A stretch of 64,000 nt of DNA from Nitratireductor thuwali (GTDB taxonomy: Bacteria > Pseudomonadota > Alphaproteobacteria > Rhizobiales > Rhizobiaceae). The notes beneath the pieces are model-generated. The model ran no database searches, was not told where the DNA came from, and was given only the letters and a program-made list of their open reading frames with translations. The DNA lies in contig NZ_CP030941.1 in NCBI RefSeq assembly GCF_036621415.1, positions 248,001 through 312,000 on the forward strand, given 5' to 3'. This document shows, one piece after another, positions 62,492 to 64,000 of this stretch; the first letter of the stretch is position 1; every line of letters starts with the position of its first letter. A program made the position numbers and the translations under genes.

Positions 62492-63100
62492 CTAGGCATC
62501 ACCCCAGCGGGGCCGGCGCATGGCGAACGTCTCCGTCACCGCCGCATAGTCCATATAGCCGAGCCGCGACAGCGTCTGCGCGCGGGTGATGTCGAACAGC
62601 CCGTCCTTCAGCATCGCGTCGTCTATATGGACGCCGACCACCTGCCCCATCACGACGATGACGCCGGCCGGGTTTCCTTCAAGATCGTCGGGCTCCAGCA
62701 CCTGCACCACCTTGCATTCCAGCACCGCCGCCGCCTCGGCCACCCGCGGACAGGACACCTGCCTGCACGGCGCCTCGGTCAGCCCGGCCAGTTCGAACTC
62801 GTTCACGCCGCGCGGCGCGTCGATGGCGGTTTCGTTCATCCTTTCCGCCAGTGCCCGCCCGACGAGATTGGCGCAGAACTCGCCGCTTTGCCTGGCGATG
62901 GTCGCGCTGTCCTTCGCGCCTTCCGATGAGAACCACACCAGATGGGGATCGCTCGAAATCGCGTTGAAGAACGAATAGGGCGCCAGATTGACCGCACCGT
63001 CCTCGCGGCGCGTCGATATCCACCCGATCGGCCGGGGCGCCACGATGGCCTTGAACGGATCGTGCGGCAGGCCGTGCCCTTCGCGCGGATCGTAGAACAT
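62492..63100 (-). CDS. Flavin reductase family protein
   Basis: FMN-binding protein of the flavin reductase (DIM6/NTAB) family, 202 residues from the ATG at 63100. PFKAIVAPRPIGWISTRREDG, NLAPYSFFNAISSDPHLVWF, SGEFCANLVGRALAERMN and DALMD-like closing residues VGVHIDDAMLKDG are conserved in the group. A GTG at 63106 is an alternative. Its 5' end sits beside the nitroreductase stop (63103), so they form one transcript with nitroreductase upstream. Substrate unknown. Confidence 0.87.
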   Translation of the reverse strand: MFYDPREGHGLPHDPFKAIVAPRPIGWISTRREDGAVNLAPYSFFNAISSDPHLVWFSSEGAKDSATIARQSGEFCANLVGRALAERMNETAIDAPRGVNEFELAGLTEAPCRQVSCPRVAEAAAVLECKVVQVLEPDDLEGNPAGVIVVMGQVVGVHIDDAMLKDGLFDITRAQTLSRLGYMDYAAVTETFAMRRPRWGDA

Positions 63101-63102
63101 GA

Positions 63103-63696
63103 TCACCCCTCCCCGGCATCATAAGGCCCGGCATAGTCGCTCGTCAGCGCCAAGACGTCCGGCCGGGGCCTGTCGGGCGTGCCGCCCTTGTGCCGGCCGA
63201 TATGAACGAAGCCGATCACCTTCTCGTCCGGCGCGAGCCCAAGGATGCGCCGGCCCTCCTCGACGTCGGAGTACCAGTTCGTGATCAGGTTCGAGCCGAA
63301 GCCCAGCGCGTCGGCTGCCAGGATGAGGTTCATCGCCGCCATTCCGCCGGACAGGAACATCTCCCATTGGGGGATCTTGGCGCTTTCCCTGGGGACGGAC
63401 ACCACGCCGACCACCAATGGCGCCCGCGAAAACCGCGTCAGCTCCTGCTCCCGGCGCGCCTCGGACAACGGTCCCTCGCGCTCCTCGGCAAGGGCGGCCA
63501 GCTTTTCGCCGACGCTCCGCCGCGCATCGCCGCGGTAAAGGATGAAGCGCCACGGCGCCAGCATGCCGTGGTCGGGCACCCGCGTCGCCGCCCGCAGCAT
63601 CGTCTCGATTTCCTCACGGGTGGGTTCGGGCCCCTCCAGCTCGGGAATGGGCGCCGAACGGCGGGCAAGCAGAAAGTCGATCACGTTCTGGTTCAA
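63103..63696 (-). CDS. Nitroreductase family protein (YdjA-like)
   Basis: FMN-dependent oxidoreductase of 197 residues. VIDFLLARRSAPIPELEGPE with the phosphate-binding RRS, MLRAATRVPDHGMLAPWRFI, SGGMAAMNLILAADALGFGS and VIGFVHIGRHKGG are typical of the smaller YdjA subgroup. The upstream partner is the flavin reductase, close enough for cotranscription. Physiological substrate unknown. It diverges from the gene at the right edge. Confidence 0.9.
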   Translation of the reverse strand: MNQNVIDFLLARRSAPIPELEGPEPTREEIETMLRAATRVPDHGMLAPWRFILYRGDARRSVGEKLAALAEEREGPLSEARREQELTRFSRAPLVVGVVSVPRESAKIPQWEMFLSGGMAAMNLILAADALGFGSNLITNWYSDVEEGRRILGLAPDEKVIGFVHIGRHKGGTPDRPRPDVLALTSDYAGPYDAGEG

Positions 63697-63808
63697 AACA
63701 AGCTCCTGTCGGGGGGAACGGCTGGCGCGGGGGCTGGCTGGTTCTTATGCGATGACGATGGACGATGAGGCCTTGAAATTGCCACCGCTCTGGGCTTCAA
63801 AGCAAGCC

Positions 63809-64000
63809 ATGAGGGTGAAGCTTCTTCCGATTGCCGCTGTCCTGGCGCCGCTGTTTGTGGCGATGTGCATCCCATCCGTCAACGCCCAGCAGGGCAACAG
63901 CGAGCCGCTGGACGTGAAGGTGCCGGGATTGAGCGAATATGCTGCCCCGCAGCAAAGCGGTCCGCTGGCCCTCGGAGACGCCGGAAAGGTGACGCTTTCG
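63809..64000 (+). CDS. Predicted secreted protein, partial (cut by right edge)
   Basis: Not recognised. From the ATG at 63809, 64 residues are visible: MRVKLLPIAAVLAPLFVAMC, a signal sequence with cleavage expected after SVNAQQ, then a mature N-terminus SEPLDVKVPGLSEYAAPQQS that ends at the window edge. An in-frame ATG at 63749 would add 20 residues before the signal and is less likely. It diverges from the nitroreductase. The remainder lies outside the window, so no family can be given. Confidence 0.6.
   Translation, partial: MRVKLLPIAAVLAPLFVAMCIPSVNAQQGNSEPLDVKVPGLSEYAAPQQSGPLALGDAGKVTLS

Overview
The window is ordinary chromosomal DNA of an alphaproteobacterium of the order Rhizobiales, most like the Mesorhizobium/Phyllobacteriaceae branch. 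This is inferred from the high GC content, gene content and gene order: divK-pleD with an RxxD/GGEEF diguanylate cyclase, EipB (DUF1849), DUF1489, DUF2336, a phasin, a pyrB followed by a metal-ligand-less dihydroorotase, gatC-GNAT-gatA, a GTTC-N7-GTTC LexA box, and a rhizobial intergenic repeat. No prophage, insertion sequence, CRISPR array, rRNA or tRNA was seen. Coding density is high and many neighbours overlap by the 4-base ATGA type.

Layout. 1-2.7 kb: tsf (cut by the left edge), rpsB and eipB on the minus strand. 2.8-7 kb: plus-strand RidA, phosphodiesterase, acyltransferase, HIT protein and O-antigen ligase-like genes. 7-11.7 kb: minus-strand azlCD, clpA, clpS and a phasin, with two clear intrinsic terminators. 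12-17 kb: a D,D-carboxypeptidase with SPOR domain, then minus-strand DnaJ-like, VWA, DUF1489 and sdaA. 17-24.4 kb: ydcF, the gatCA amidotransferase genes, a metallo-hydrolase, ruvX, two small membrane proteins and an AidB-like acyl-CoA dehydrogenase. 24.5-35.5 kb: a plus-strand housekeeping run, pyrB-pyrC-like-plsY-dprA and topA-rnr-DUF983-NUDIX-rpmG. 36-44.6 kb: divK-pleD, DUF3572, a GNAT, LexA-boxed dinB, an 805-base palindrome-rich gap, and dnaE. 44.6-51.8 kb: a beheaded HAD phosphatase, pccA, glutathione-dependent formaldehyde detoxification (adhC, fghA) split by a YaiI gene and a RelBE-type module, an XRE regulator and an esterase. 52-56.6 kb: tandem glycine riboswitch plus gcvT-gcvH-gcvP. 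56.7-64 kb: TfoX-like, a DUF2461 remnant, parE, DUF2336, MaoC and CitE-like genes, a flavin reductase and a nitroreductase, and a secreted protein cut by the right edge.

Functional links. The adhC/fghA pair oxidises formaldehyde, and the gcv operon, switched by glycine, supplies methylene-tetrahydrofolate. DivK and PleD couple the cell cycle to c-di-GMP. ClpS feeds N-degron substrates to ClpA. GatC and GatA, with a gatB elsewhere, make Gln-tRNA or Asn-tRNA.

I do not see a convincing new system. The most interesting points are the catalytically stripped dihydroorotase, the HAD fragment abutting pccA, the palindrome cluster between dinB and dnaE, a four-cysteine extension on DinB, and a toxin-antitoxin module with a clean operator inside the formaldehyde locus.
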